From assembly GCA_944340905.1 (NCBI GenBank), contig CALVLT010000009.1, positions 1 to 61,937 on the forward strand: a stretch of 61,937 nucleotides of DNA. Direction: 5' to 3'. The stretch's first letter is position 1. Every line of letters begins with the position of its first letter. This DNA is from an uncultured Clostridia bacterium (lineage in GTDB: Bacteria > Bacillota > Clostridia > Christensenellales > Borkfalkiaceae). Below are positions 1 through 10,712 of this stretch, piece after piece. The translations under genes and the position numbers were made by a program. The notes under the pieces were generated by a model, which made no database searches, was not told the origin of the DNA, and worked only from the letters and a program-made list of their open reading frames with translations.

Positions 1-1
1 G

Positions 2-1894
<1,893 letters not shown>

Positions 1895-1911
1895 GTGTTT
1901 TGACGGCACAT

Positions 1912-1942
1912 AAAAGCCCGTTCCCGTGCGGAACGGGCTTTT
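1912..1942 (+). terminator. Intrinsic terminator after the collagen-like gene
   Basis: Perfect 13-bp stem (aaaagcccgttcc / ggaacgggctttt) with a 5-nt loop, ending in T residues. Confidence 0.9.
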
Positions 1943-1976
1943 GATGTGCAAAACTCGATAAAAATCCGAAAAACGC

Positions 1977-2005
1977 TTGAAATATGCGCCGCCGCGTGGT
2001 ATAAT
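1977..2005 (+). promoter_or_regulatory. SigA-type promoter for yicC-gmk-rpoZ
   Basis: TTGAAA at 1977, 17-bp spacer, TATAAT at 2000. It lies 85 bp upstream of the yicC start. Confidence 0.85.
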
Positions 2006-2089
2006 GAGATGATCGTGTAAGGGAACATGCGGCCCATGCTTTGGATTTGCCCGTATCGCCCCCTTGCATATACAGGGGAGGCTGTGCGC

Positions 2090-2962
2090 ATGAAGAGCAT
2101 GACGGGTTACGGCAGGGGCGTGTGCAGCGAGGGCGGCGTGGAACTGACCGTCGAGGTCAAGTCGGTCAACAACCGCTTTCTCGACCTTGCGATCAAGTGC
2201 CCGCGCATCTTTCTTGCGCAGGAGGAGCACATCCGCTCCATCGTGCGTAGCCGCATCACCCGCGGGCACGTGGACGTGTTCGTCAGCTATACCGACAGGC
2301 GGGAGAGGGAAAAGACCTATTCGGTGGACGCCGGCATCGTGCGCGCCTACCACGGCGCGGCGCAGGCGCTGAAACAGCTCTTGCCCGATGTGGCGGACGA
2401 TACTTCGCTCACCTTTTACCTGCGCCTGCCCGACGCGGTGCGGACGGAGGAGAACGTCTGCGCGGACGAGGTGCTCGTGCATGCGCTCGAGTGTGCGCTG
2501 GAGGAGGCGCTCGGTGCGCTGACCGCCATGCGCGAACGGGAGGGAGCAAGGCTGGAGGCAGACCTTCTCTCCCGCATGCAGACCATCGAATCGCTCACCG
2601 AACGCATTGCCCTGCGCGCGCCGCTCGTGGCGCAGGAGTACCGCGCCAAACTCACCGAGCGCATCAACGAATACCTTGCGGGCAAGGTGGACGAGACGCG
2701 CATCCTCACCGAGGCCGCCGTATATGCCGACAAGTGCAATATCGACGAGGAGCTCACCCGCCTGCGCGCACACATCAGAGCGTTCCGCGAGATCTGCGCG
2801 CTCCCCGAGGTGGGCAGGAAACTGGACTTTCTGGTGCAGGAATTCAACCGCGAATGCAACACGGTCTGCTCGAAGTCCAACGACAAAGAGGTGACGTCGC
2901 TCGCCCTTGCCATGAAGAACGAGATCGAGAAGGTCCGCGAACAGATACAGAATTTGGAGTAA
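2090..2962 (+). CDS. yicC: YicC/YloC family endoribonuclease
   Basis: The 290-residue product opens with MKSMTGYGRG, the hallmark N-terminus of the YicC/YloC family, followed by the VEVKSVNNRFLDL segment. The C-terminal third (FLVQEFNRECNT..SKSND) is the conserved DUF1732 part. The family is known to have endoribonuclease activity and to affect RNA stability. An in-frame ATG at 2027 would add 21 residues unrelated to the family; I chose 2090 because of the aggggag Shine-Dalgarno at 2074. First gene of a compact block; gmk follows 3 bp later, as in B. subtilis, where remA lies between them (absent here). Confidence 0.93.
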   Translation: MKSMTGYGRGVCSEGGVELTVEVKSVNNRFLDLAIKCPRIFLAQEEHIRSIVRSRITRGHVDVFVSYTDRREREKTYSVDAGIVRAYHGAAQALKQLLPDVADDTSLTFYLRLPDAVRTEENVCADEVLVHALECALEEALGALTAMREREGARLEADLLSRMQTIESLTERIALRAPLVAQEYRAKLTERINEYLAGKVDETRILTEAAVYADKCNIDEELTRLRAHIRAFREICALPEVGRKLDFLVQEFNRECNTVCSKSNDKEVTSLALAMKNEIEKVREQIQNLE

Positions 2963-2965
2963 CGC

Positions 2966-3532
2966 ATGAGAAACGTCCTTTTTGTCATTTCGGGGCCTTC
3001 CGGCGTGGGCAAGGGGACGATCGTCGACCTGCTCCTCTCGGAAGACAGCGATCTGGTGGAGTCCGTCTCCTGCACGACGCGCGCGCCCCGCGCGGGCGAA
3101 GTCAACGGCAGGGAGTACTTCTTCATCACCGAACACGAATTCCGCGACCGCATTGCCGCGAACGACTTTTTGGAATATGACGAGCATTTCGGCAACTTCT
3201 ACGGCACGCCCCGCTCCTTTGTGGAGCGCTGCCTGAAGGAGAAGTCCGTTCTTCTGGAGATCGACGTGGTGGGCGCGCTCAACGCCAAGCGTCTGATGCC
3301 GGAGCGCACCGTGCTCATCATGGTGACGCCGCCCTCGCTGCAGGAGCTGGAGCGCCGCCTCAGCGCAAGGGGCTCGGAGGGGGAGGAGGCGCTCAAAGAG
3401 CGCATGCGCAGGGTCCGCTATGAACTCGATCAGGCGCCGCTGTACGATTACGTGGTCGTCAACGACGATCTGCAGCGCACCAAACATGAAATTCAGGAAA
3501 TCATCCGCAAAGAAAAGGAGAAAAGCATATGA
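2966..3532 (+). CDS. gmk: Guanylate kinase
   Basis: This 188-residue enzyme phosphorylates GMP to GDP in the cytoplasm. The P-loop GPSGVGKGT is at residues 9-17, the GMP-binding SCTTRAPRAGE..GREYFF segment follows, and the length equals the family norm. It overlaps rpoZ by 4 bp (ATGA), indicating translational coupling. Gmk activity sets GTP/(p)ppGpp balance; its linkage to rpoZ is a standard Firmicute and proteobacterial arrangement. Confidence 0.97.
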   Translation: MRNVLFVISGPSGVGKGTIVDLLLSEDSDLVESVSCTTRAPRAGEVNGREYFFITEHEFRDRIAANDFLEYDEHFGNFYGTPRSFVERCLKEKSVLLEIDVVGALNAKRLMPERTVLIMVTPPSLQELERRLSARGSEGEEALKERMRRVRYELDQAPLYDYVVVNDDLQRTKHEIQEIIRKEKEKSI

Positions 3533-3750
3533 TCAATGAACCCTCGGTGGATGCTCTCATCCGCAAACTGGGAACGGAGGAGGAACCTGCCAGCCGCTAC
3601 GAGCTGTGCGTGGTGGTCGCAAAGCGCACGCGCCAGATCATCGAACAGATGCAGTCCGCGGGCGTGACGGAGCTGCCCGGCAAGCAGAAGGAGATCGTAC
3701 TTGCCTGCCAGGAGATCATGAACGGCAAGGTCACGGCCGTGCGCGACTGA
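3529..3750 (+). CDS. rpoZ: RNA polymerase omega subunit
   Basis: The 73-residue product matches omega in length and in the conserved SRYELCVVVAKRTRQI core. It stabilises beta' in RNA polymerase. It starts inside the gmk stop codon. In most relatives coaBC follows; here an intrinsic terminator and then priA follow, so the coaBC slot is empty. Confidence 0.93.
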   Translation: MINEPSVDALIRKLGTEEEPASRYELCVVVAKRTRQIIEQMQSAGVTELPGKQKEIVLACQEIMNGKVTAVRD

Positions 3751-3767
3751 CGCGCCCTGCCCACACA

Positions 3768-3804
3768 AAAGCGCCCCGTGTTCTTCAAGCGGGGCTTCTT
3801 TTTC
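3768..3804 (+). terminator. Intrinsic terminator between rpoZ and priA
   Basis: GC-rich stem (gccccg / cggggc) flanked by an A tract and followed by cttcttttt. It overlaps the spurious N-terminal extension of the priA frame, which supports the downstream start at 3820. Confidence 0.8.
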
Positions 3805-3819
3805 ATCACGGGAAAGATC

Positions 3820-5982
3820 ATGATTTGCGAGGTCATCGTCGATATCGCGCACAGCGAGGTGGATAAGATCTTCGACTATGTGTGCGACGTGCCCGTTCAG
3901 GCGGGCGCCCGCGTCGCCGTGCCCTTTGGCAGGAGCGCGGCGACGGGCTTTGTCGTGCGCGTGAAGGAGACGAGCGACTATCCCGCCGAAAAGCTGAAAA
4001 AGGTGTACCGCGCGGAGGAGGGCACGCCCGCCGTCAATGCGGAGTGCCTTGCGCTCGCCCGCGCGATCGCGCGGCGCTACCGCGTTCCGCTCGCGCTGTG
4101 CCTTCGGTTGTTCATCCCGCCCGAGATGCGCACGGGGAAGGTGAGCGAGACCTACCGCACGTTTGCACGGTTTTTGCAGGACGTCCCCACAAAAAATGCA
4201 CCGCAGCAGGCGGCATGCCTCGCCTTTTTGAAGGAGAACGGCGAGACGGACGCGGCGAAACTTCGCGCGCAGTTCGGCGGGGCGGTGAACGCGCTCGAAA
4301 AAAAGGGCGGCATCATTCTGGAAAAGCGGCGCGTCCTGCGCGACCCGTACAAGGGCGTGGAGGGGGACAAAAGCGAGCACACGCTCACGTCCGCCCAGCG
4401 GCGCGCGGTGGAGGCGATCGGCACGACGGACAAGACGGTCACGCTGCTGCATGGGGTGACGGGCAGCGGCAAGACGGAGGTGTATCTCACCCTCATTGCC
4501 GATGCGCTCTCGCAGGGAAGGACGGCGATCTTCCTCGTGCCCGAAATTTCCCTGACGCCCCAGATGCTCTCCCAGCTGCGCGCGCGGTTCGGCTCCGCCG
4601 CCGCCATCTTGCACAGCGGTCTGTCGGCGGGGGAGCGCTTTGACGAATGGCAGCGCCTGCGCGAGGGCGCCGCGCGCATCGCCATCGGCGCGCGTTCGGC
4701 GGTGTTCGCACCCGTGGAGAACGTGGGCGTCATCGTGCTCGACGAGGAGCACGACGGCAGTTACTCCTCCGAGAGCGCGCCCCGCTACAACACCTTCGAC
4801 ATCGCGCTCATGCGCGCAAAACACAACGGCTGCAAGCTGGTGCTCGGCAGCGCCACGCCTTCGGTGGAGACGTACCGCCGCGCGCTGGAGGGGGAATTTG
4901 CGCTCGTGCGCATGCCCGAGCGCATCAACGCGCGGCCGCTGCCCGACGTGCAGATCGTGGATATGCGCCGCGAGGTCAAGCGGGGGAACCCCTCGCCCTT
5001 TTCGGCGGCGCTCAGGGAGCGGCTCAAGGGCTGCCTCGATACGGGGCAGCAGGCCATTCTCTTCCTCAACCGCAGGGGGTATTCGCAGACCGTTCTGTGC
5101 CGCGACTGCGGCTATGTTGCCAAGTGCGAACAGTGCGACGTCTCCCTCACCTATCACAGCGAGGAAAACTGCCTGAAGTGCCACTACTGCGGCGCGCGCT
5201 ACAAGATGCTCGAGGCCTGCCCCTCGTGCGGTGGAAAGCATATTTACTATGCGGGAACGGGCACGCAGCGCGTGGTGGGGGAGCTGAAAAAACTCTACCC
5301 GTCCGCAAGAATTCTGCGCATGGACAACGATACGACGAACGGAAAAGAGGGACACTACCGCATTCTCAGACAGTTTTCCGAGCGGCAGGCGGATATTCTG
5401 GTCGGCACGCAGATGGTCGCCAAGGGGCACGACTTTCCGCTCGTCACGCTCGTGGGCATCCTCGATGCGGACATGAGCCTGCACTTTCCCGACTACCGCA
5501 GCAACGAGCGCACCTTTCAGCTCGTGACGCAGGTGGCGGGCAGGAGCGGGCGGGGGAGCGAGAAGGGGGACGTGGTGCTGCAGACCTATGACCCCGACAA
5601 CCCCATTCTGCGCTTTGCCGCGGCATACGACTACGAGGGGTTCTACCGCCACGAAGTCAACATGCGCGCCGCCACCATGTTCCCGCCCTTTGCGCTCATC
5701 GTGCGCGTCATGGTCTCGTCGGGGGAGGATCGCGCCGCGCTCGGGGCGCTGCGCGAGGTGTACGAAAAGCTGCAGGCGGTATACCTCTCCGCACAGGAGC
5801 AGTTTCTCTTCTTCAACCGCATGCATGCGCCCATCAAGCGCATCCAGGGCAAATACCGCTATCAGGTGCTCATGCGCCTGACTTCCAAAAAGTTACTCTC
5901 GGCAATTTACGACGCCGCGTCCGGCGTAAAGCATCGGGACGTGCTCGTGTGGGTGGAGGAAAATCCCTCCAATCTCAATTGA
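3820..5982 (+). CDS. priA: Primosomal replication restart helicase PriA
   Basis: The 720-residue product is a 3'-5' DNA helicase that reloads the replisome at stalled forks. It has an N-terminal DNA-binding domain (MICEVIVDIAHSEVDKIFDYV), Walker A GVTGSGKTEVY near residue 215, Walker B LDEEHDGSY, and the zinc-binding Cys cluster CRDCGYVAKCEQC...CHYCG...CPSCG near residue 430. I prefer ATG 3820 (gggaaag ribosome site) because the upstream ATG at 3778 lies inside the rpoZ terminator. No promoter is obvious between terminator and start, so it may depend on read-through. Confidence 0.96.
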   Translation: MICEVIVDIAHSEVDKIFDYVCDVPVQAGARVAVPFGRSAATGFVVRVKETSDYPAEKLKKVYRAEEGTPAVNAECLALARAIARRYRVPLALCLRLFIPPEMRTGKVSETYRTFARFLQDVPTKNAPQQAACLAFLKENGETDAAKLRAQFGGAVNALEKKGGIILEKRRVLRDPYKGVEGDKSEHTLTSAQRRAVEAIGTTDKTVTLLHGVTGSGKTEVYLTLIADALSQGRTAIFLVPEISLTPQMLSQLRARFGSAAAILHSGLSAGERFDEWQRLREGAARIAIGARSAVFAPVENVGVIVLDEEHDGSYSSESAPRYNTFDIALMRAKHNGCKLVLGSATPSVETYRRALEGEFALVRMPERINARPLPDVQIVDMRREVKRGNPSPFSAALRERLKGCLDTGQQAILFLNRRGYSQTVLCRDCGYVAKCEQCDVSLTYHSEENCLKCHYCGARYKMLEACPSCGGKHIYYAGTGTQRVVGELKKLYPSARILRMDNDTTNGKEGHYRILRQFSERQADILVGTQMVAKGHDFPLVTLVGILDADMSLHFPDYRSNERTFQLVTQVAGRSGRGSEKGDVVLQTYDPDNPILRFAAAYDYEGFYRHEVNMRAATMFPPFALIVRVMVSSGEDRAALGALREVYEKLQAVYLSAQEQFLFFNRMHAPIKRIQGKYRYQVLMRLTSKKLLSAIYDAASGVKHRDVLVWVEENPSNLN

Positions 5983-5996
5983 ATGACAGGTGAATT

Positions 5997-6452
5997 ATGA
6001 TCCGTGAAATTGTACAGGTAGGCGACCCCGTTCTGCGTGAGACGTGCAAACCCGTCACGCGCTTTGACAAGGAACTCTGGACGCTGCTCGACGACATGCG
6101 CGAGACGCTCAAGGCCGCCGAGGGCGCGGGGCTTGCCGCGCCGCAGGTGGGCGTTCCCGTGCGCGCCGTGCAGGTGGACGTGGAGGAGGGGTTCTTTGAA
6201 CTTATCAACCCCGTTCTCGTCTCGCAGAAGGGGGAACAGACGGGGCCGGAGGGCTGCCTTTCGGTGCGCGGCAAGGCGGGCACCGTCACCCGCCCCGACA
6301 AGGTGAAGGTGGTCTTTTCGGACAGGAACGGCAACCGCTGTTCGCTGGTGGCGCGCGGCTTTTTCGCGCGCGCCGTCTGCCACGAGCTCGACCATCTGGA
6401 CGGCATTCTCTATACCGATAAGGCGAGCAACGTCCACGACGTGGAAGACTGA
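5997..6452 (+). CDS. def: Peptide deformylase
   Basis: Removes the N-formyl group from nascent proteins. All three family motifs are present in the 151 residues: GAGLAAPQVG, EGCLSV (metal-binding Cys) and CHELDHLDG (HExxH with catalytic Glu). It lies 14 bp after priA and directly before fmt, the enzyme that adds the formyl group it removes. Confidence 0.97.
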   Translation: MIREIVQVGDPVLRETCKPVTRFDKELWTLLDDMRETLKAAEGAGLAAPQVGVPVRAVQVDVEEGFFELINPVLVSQKGEQTGPEGCLSVRGKAGTVTRPDKVKVVFSDRNGNRCSLVARGFFARAVCHELDHLDGILYTDKASNVHDVED

Positions 6453-6464
6453 GGAGAGGGGCGC

Positions 6465-7382
6465 ATGACGATATTATTTGCGGGAACGCCCGCCTTTGCC
6501 GTGCCCGTCTTTGAGGCGGTCGCGCAGCGCTTCGGCGTCGCCGCCGTGCTCACCCGCGCGGACAGCCCGCAGGGAAGAAAACACGTGCTCACGCCCCCGC
6601 CCGTCAAGGCGGCGGCGCTTGCGCGCGGCATTCCCGTGCTGCAGCCCGTGCGCCTGCGCGAGGATCTTGCTTCTTTGCGCGCCGTGGGGGCGGACCTCAT
6701 GGTCACGTGCGCATACGGACAGCTGCTCACGCAGGAGGCGCTCGACATGTTCCCCATGGGCGTGTGGAACGTGCATGCGAGCCTGCTGCCCAAATACCGC
6801 GGCGCCGCGCCCATCGCCGCCGCCATTGCGGCGGGGGAGGAGGAAACGGGCATCACCATCATGCGCACGGACGCGGGCATGGACACGGGGGACATGTTCT
6901 TGCAGGAGCGCCTGCCCATCGGCGGGGAGGATACCTGCGGCACGCTCTCGGAAAAGCTGTCCGCGCTCGGCGCCAGGCTCATCTGCACGGCGCTTGAGCG
7001 CATCTCCCGCGGGGACGTCGTGCTCCGGAAACAGGGGGAGGGGACGGTCTGCCGCAAGACGGTGCGCACGCAGGCGGACTTTACCCGCCCCGCCCGCGAG
7101 GTGAGCGCGCTCATCCGCGCCCTCTCGCCCGAGCCGCTCGCGTATGCGGTGTGCGGGGAACTGACGCTGAACTGCTTGGATGCGCGCGTTGTACAGGGCA
7201 GCGGGCCTGCGGGCGCCGTGCTGGCGGCGTCGCCCAAAGAGGGACTGATCGTTGCCTGCGGCGAGGGCGCCGTGCGCCTTTGCGAAGTGCAGCCCGCGGG
7301 CGGCAAGCGCATGGCGGACACCGCCTTCTGCAACGGCGGCAGGCTGAAAAGGGGGGACATCTTTGACAAACCCGCTCTATGA
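6465..7382 (+). CDS. fmt: Methionyl-tRNA formyltransferase
   Basis: Formylates initiator Met-tRNA using 10-formyl-THF. The 305-residue protein carries the formyltransferase fold with the NVHASLLPKYRGAAPI signature and DTGDMF downstream, plus a C-terminal OB-type domain. The gene overlaps rsmB by 20 bp. Confidence 0.96.
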   Translation: MTILFAGTPAFAVPVFEAVAQRFGVAAVLTRADSPQGRKHVLTPPPVKAAALARGIPVLQPVRLREDLASLRAVGADLMVTCAYGQLLTQEALDMFPMGVWNVHASLLPKYRGAAPIAAAIAAGEEETGITIMRTDAGMDTGDMFLQERLPIGGEDTCGTLSEKLSALGARLICTALERISRGDVVLRKQGEGTVCRKTVRTQADFTRPAREVSALIRALSPEPLAYAVCGELTLNCLDARVVQGSGPAGAVLAASPKEGLIVACGEGAVRLCEVQPAGGKRMADTAFCNGGRLKRGDIFDKPAL

Positions 7383-8586
7383 TCCCTATCGGGTGCTCTG
7401 CGAGGTGTACAGCTCGGGCGCGCACCTCAAGCTCGCGCTCGCCGTCACGCCCATCGAGGAGGCGCACCGTTCCCGCACCGTGCGGGTGTGCTACGGCGTG
7501 CTCGAACACGACGGCTATCTGACGCAGTGCATCCGTTCCGTCGCGCCCAAAAGCCCCAAATTGCGCGCGCGCATTCTGCTCAAAGTCGCGCTCTATTTTC
7601 ATATCTTCCTCGGAAAACCGCGCTATATGGTCACAGATCTCGCGGTGGAGCTGCTCAAAAAGATGGGCAAGGGGGGCATGGCGGGCTTTGTCAACGCCGC
7701 CCTGCGCAGTTTCGATGCGGAAAAAGTCGTCATTCCGGAGGGGGACGAGGGGCTTGCCGTCACCACGCCCTACCCGCTCTTCGCCATCCGCAGGCTGCGC
7801 GCCGAATACGGCGACCGGACGGACGCCATCGTGCACGCGCAAAGCAGCGGCGTGAGCGTGCGTTTCGTGCGCGGCGCGCAGAAGTATCTCTCCCGCCCGC
7901 ACACCGCTACGCCCTTTGAAAACGTGTATCTATTTGAACACTTCGCGCGGGACGCGGGCTTTGCGGCGGGGGACTACACCTTCCAGTCGGTGGGCAGCGT
8001 CGCCATATGCGGGGTTGTTGAGTCGTGCGAAAACCTGCTCGACGCCTGCGCCGCGCCCGGCGGCAAGTCCGTTCTGCTCGCCGAAAAGTGCGCGCACGTG
8101 ACGGCATGCGAGGTGCACGCGCACCGCCTTGCCCTCATTGAGAGTTACTGCGCCCGCATGCGGGCGGAGAACGTGCGCGCGGTCCTTGCAGACAGCAGCG
8201 TGTTCCGCGCGGAATATGAGAGCGCCTTCGACGGCGTTTTGTGCGACGTTCCCTGTTCGGGGTTCGGCACCGTCGCCGAAAATCCCGACCTTCCCCTCAG
8301 CAAAAAGGAGGGGGACTTTGCGCGGCTGCGCGCCGTGCAGTCCGCCATTTTGCAGAACTGCGCGCGCTATGTCAGGCGGGGCGGACACCTGTACTATTCC
8401 ACCTGTTCGCTGTTTGAAGAGGAGAACGACGGCGTGGTGTCCGCGTTCCTTGCGCAGCATCCCGAATTCCAAACGTGTGCGGCGGAAAGCCCGCTCCCCC
8501 ACGAAAAAAAGAGGTGCGGGATCCAGTTTTTGCCCGATACGGCGTTCGGGGCGGGATTCTATGTCGCAAAGATGAGGCGCGTATGA
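7363..8586 (+). CDS. rsmB: 16S rRNA m5C967 methyltransferase RsmB-like
   Basis: The 407-residue product has an N-terminal NusB-like RNA-binding domain (about residues 1-130) and a C-terminal SAM-dependent RNA m5C methyltransferase domain. Seen motifs are the SAM loop CAAPGGKS, the PCSGFG catalytic-base Cys motif and YSTCSLFEEEN with the nucleophilic Cys. Start is TTG at 7363, preceded by a strong aaaagggggg ribosome site inside fmt. It overlaps rlmN by ATGA. Confidence 0.93.
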   Translation: MTNPLYDPYRVLCEVYSSGAHLKLALAVTPIEEAHRSRTVRVCYGVLEHDGYLTQCIRSVAPKSPKLRARILLKVALYFHIFLGKPRYMVTDLAVELLKKMGKGGMAGFVNAALRSFDAEKVVIPEGDEGLAVTTPYPLFAIRRLRAEYGDRTDAIVHAQSSGVSVRFVRGAQKYLSRPHTATPFENVYLFEHFARDAGFAAGDYTFQSVGSVAICGVVESCENLLDACAAPGGKSVLLAEKCAHVTACEVHAHRLALIESYCARMRAENVRAVLADSSVFRAEYESAFDGVLCDVPCSGFGTVAENPDLPLSKKEGDFARLRAVQSAILQNCARYVRRGGHLYYSTCSLFEEENDGVVSAFLAQHPEFQTCAAESPLPHEKKRCGIQFLPDTAFGAGFYVAKMRRV

Positions 8587-9638
8587 AGGCGGTATTGCAG
8601 GATCTGACGTGGGCGGAACTTGCCGCACTCACCGTGCAGGCGGGGGAGCAGCCCTTCCGCGCAAAACAGCTGGCACAGGGGCTGGCACAGGGGAAACGCA
8701 TCTCGGAAATCCCCGTCCCCGCCCCCTTCCGCGCGTGGCTGCTCGAACGCTTTGAGGACGAGCCCGTGCGCATCGAACGCACGTTCACAGCCAAGGACGG
8801 CACGAAAAAATTCCTGTTCGCGCTTGCGGACGGCAACCTTGTCGAGGGCGTGCTCATGCACTACAAGTACGGCAACACGCAGTGCGTCTCCACGCAGGTG
8901 GGGTGCCGCATGGGGTGCAAGTTCTGCGCCTCCACGCTGGGCGGGCTGGTGCGCAATCTCAGCGCGGGGGAAATCTTGGGGCAGGTGCTCGCCGTCAACC
9001 GCGCGGAGGGCGGCGGCGTGCGCGAAAAGCGCGCCGTCACCAATCTCGTGCTGATGGGCAGCGGCGAACCCTTTGACAATTACGACAATGTGGTGCGCTT
9101 TCTGCGCGCCGTCACGGACGGCGAAGGGCTGGGCATCAGCGCCCGCAACATCAGCCTGTCTACCTGCGGGCTAGTCCCGCAGATGCGCGCCTTTGCCAAG
9201 GAGGGCATCCCCCTCAACCTCACCGTGTCGCTGCACGCGGTGACGGACGAGGAGCGCGTCCGCACGATGCCCGTTGCCCGCGCCTATTCCATCCGTGAAA
9301 TTCTCGGCGCCTGCGCCGAATATTTTGAGAAGACGGGGCGGCGGTACATCTTTGAATACAGCCTCATCGCGGGGGAGAATGCCGACCTCGCGCACGCCGA
9401 TGCGCTCGCCGCCCTTCTCAAGGGCATGCCCTGCCACGTCAATCTGATACGGCTCAACGAGGTCAAGGAGCGCGCGCTGCGCGCGGCGGACGAGGCGAAC
9501 GCGCAGGCATTCTTAAAACGGCTGACCGGACACGGCATCTCTGCCACGCTGCGCCGCAGCATGGGCGCCGACATCGGCGGCGCCTGCGGGCAATTGCGGG
9601 CGAGTTACTTGCGCGACGATGAGCCGCCGATGTCGTAA
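8583..9638 (+). CDS. rlmN: 23S rRNA / tRNA adenosine C2-methyltransferase RlmN
   Basis: Radical SAM enzyme that methylates A2503 of 23S rRNA and A37 of some tRNAs. The 4Fe-4S motif CRMGCKFC is near residue 108, followed by LMGSGEPFDNYD and the C-terminal SMGADIGGACGQL segment bearing the methyl-carrying Cys. I start at ATG 8583, overlapping the rsmB stop; upstream in-frame extension is rsmB shadow. The last ~20 codons are unusual: their DNA (9576-9607 and 9607-9641) is repeated in the following intergenic region. Confidence 0.95.
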   Translation: MKAVLQDLTWAELAALTVQAGEQPFRAKQLAQGLAQGKRISEIPVPAPFRAWLLERFEDEPVRIERTFTAKDGTKKFLFALADGNLVEGVLMHYKYGNTQCVSTQVGCRMGCKFCASTLGGLVRNLSAGEILGQVLAVNRAEGGGVREKRAVTNLVLMGSGEPFDNYDNVVRFLRAVTDGEGLGISARNISLSTCGLVPQMRAFAKEGIPLNLTVSLHAVTDEERVRTMPVARAYSIREILGACAEYFEKTGRRYIFEYSLIAGENADLAHADALAALLKGMPCHVNLIRLNEVKERALRAADEANAQAFLKRLTGHGISATLRRSMGADIGGACGQLRASYLRDDEPPMS

Positions 9639-10052
9639 GGGTTCCCGAAAATATTTGCAAGGCAAAGATTTTTGGGAAGAGGAGCGGCAACAAAGCGACG
9701 AATCGCTTTTGCTTTTGCGGAAGCGATCGGGTTGCGGAGTTTGCCGCGACGAGGCGGCGCCTGCGGGCAATTAAGAGCGAGTTATATCAATGATAATCAA
9801 TAAAAAATCTGCAAAAAGACGCAGTATTTTTGCAGATAGAGGAGCAATAGGCGCAAAAGGCGTGATATTCGGCTGTGCCGGATATCCGGACACGGCGCCT
9901 TGTTGCGACGACATGGCGACGTGCCGCCCAAGACAACGTAAAAGGGGATTCTTCGTCGCGTCTTGCGCCGCTCCTCTGAATGACGTGAGCGGGGCAACTT
10001 GCGCGACGAGCCGCCGGTGTCGTAAGGGACCAAATCCGATAAGGGGTGAACT
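9639..10052. repeat. Repeat-filled gap between rlmN and rpe (no gene seen)
   Basis: About 410 bp without a credible gene. It holds two copies of a two-hairpin element. Copy 1: hairpin 9644-9676, then AGAGGA, then a stem gcggcaa/ttgccgc (9684-9747) followed by GACGA. Copy 2: 11-bp hairpin 9807-9837, AGAGGA, then a stem from 9844 to 9906 followed by GACGA. It also contains a 20-bp exact repeat of rlmN bases 9576-9595 at 9753-9772, and near-copies of rlmN bases 9607-9641 at 9997-10028. In B. subtilis this position holds prpC, prkC and rsgA. Confidence 0.8.
9807..9837. repeat. Inverted repeat (hairpin) of the AGAGGA element, copy 2
   Basis: atctgcaaaaa pairs perfectly with tttttgcagat across a 9-nt loop. 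Confidence 0.8.
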
Positions 10053-10712
10053 ATGCTTGAGATCAAAGTAGCGCCGTCCATTCTCGCGGGCGATTTCGCG
10101 CGCATGGGCGAGACGGTCAGAATGCTGGAGCAAAACGGCGCGGACTATATCCACTGCGACGTGATGGACGGAAATTTCGTGCCTCCCATCACGTTCGGCG
10201 CGCAGATGGTGGAGCAGATTCGTCCGTATACCAAACTGCCGCTCGACTGTCATCTCATGGTGCTGCGCCCCGATACCCGTCTGGAGGCATTCGCGCAGGC
10301 GGGGGCGGATATCGTCAGCGTCCATGTGGAGGAGTGCCGCGATCGCATCGTTCAGACGCTGCGCGCCATCAGAAACCACGGCATGAAGGCGGGCGCGGTC
10401 ATCAATCCGGATACGCCCGTCGAGCAGCTGTATGACTGCGCCGAGGCGGCGGACATGCTGCTTTTGATGAGCGTGCATCCCGGCTGGGGCGGGCAGAAGT
10501 TCATTCCCTCCACCCTTGAAAAGATCGAAAAACTGCGCTCTTTCCTTGTGCGCAGCGGGCGGGGCGAGCTGGATATCGAGGTGGACGGCGGCATCACCGA
10601 GGAAAATGTCAGGGACGTCATCTCGGCGGGTGCCAACGTCATCGTGGCGGGCAGCGCGGTGTTCCGTTCTGCCGACATGCGGGCGACCATTCAAAGGCTG
10701 CGCGGCGTATGA
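10053..10712 (+). CDS. rpe: Ribulose-phosphate 3-epimerase
   Basis: Interconverts ribulose-5-P and xylulose-5-P in the pentose phosphate pathway. The 219-residue TIM barrel shows PSILAGDFARM, HCDVMDGNFVPPITFG, CHLMV, MSVHPGWGGQKF and DGGI, covering the metal and phosphate sites. Ribosome site aaggggtg precedes the ATG. It overlaps thiN by 4 bp. Confidence 0.97.
   Translation: MLEIKVAPSILAGDFARMGETVRMLEQNGADYIHCDVMDGNFVPPITFGAQMVEQIRPYTKLPLDCHLMVLRPDTRLEAFAQAGADIVSVHVEECRDRIVQTLRAIRNHGMKAGAVINPDTPVEQLYDCAEAADMLLLMSVHPGWGGQKFIPSTLEKIEKLRSFLVRSGRGELDIEVDGGITEENVRDVISAGANVIVAGSAVFRSADMRATIQRLRGV

Noticed and set aside
3493-5826. 777-codon open frame on the minus strand opposite priA
   Set aside because: It lies wholly across priA and rpoZ, has low-complexity Arg/His/Ala composition and no ribosome site; it is a shadow caused by high third-position GC.
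9576-10028. CRISPR array
   Set aside because: Repeats are few, unequally spaced and derived from rlmN; there are no regular spacers or cas genes.
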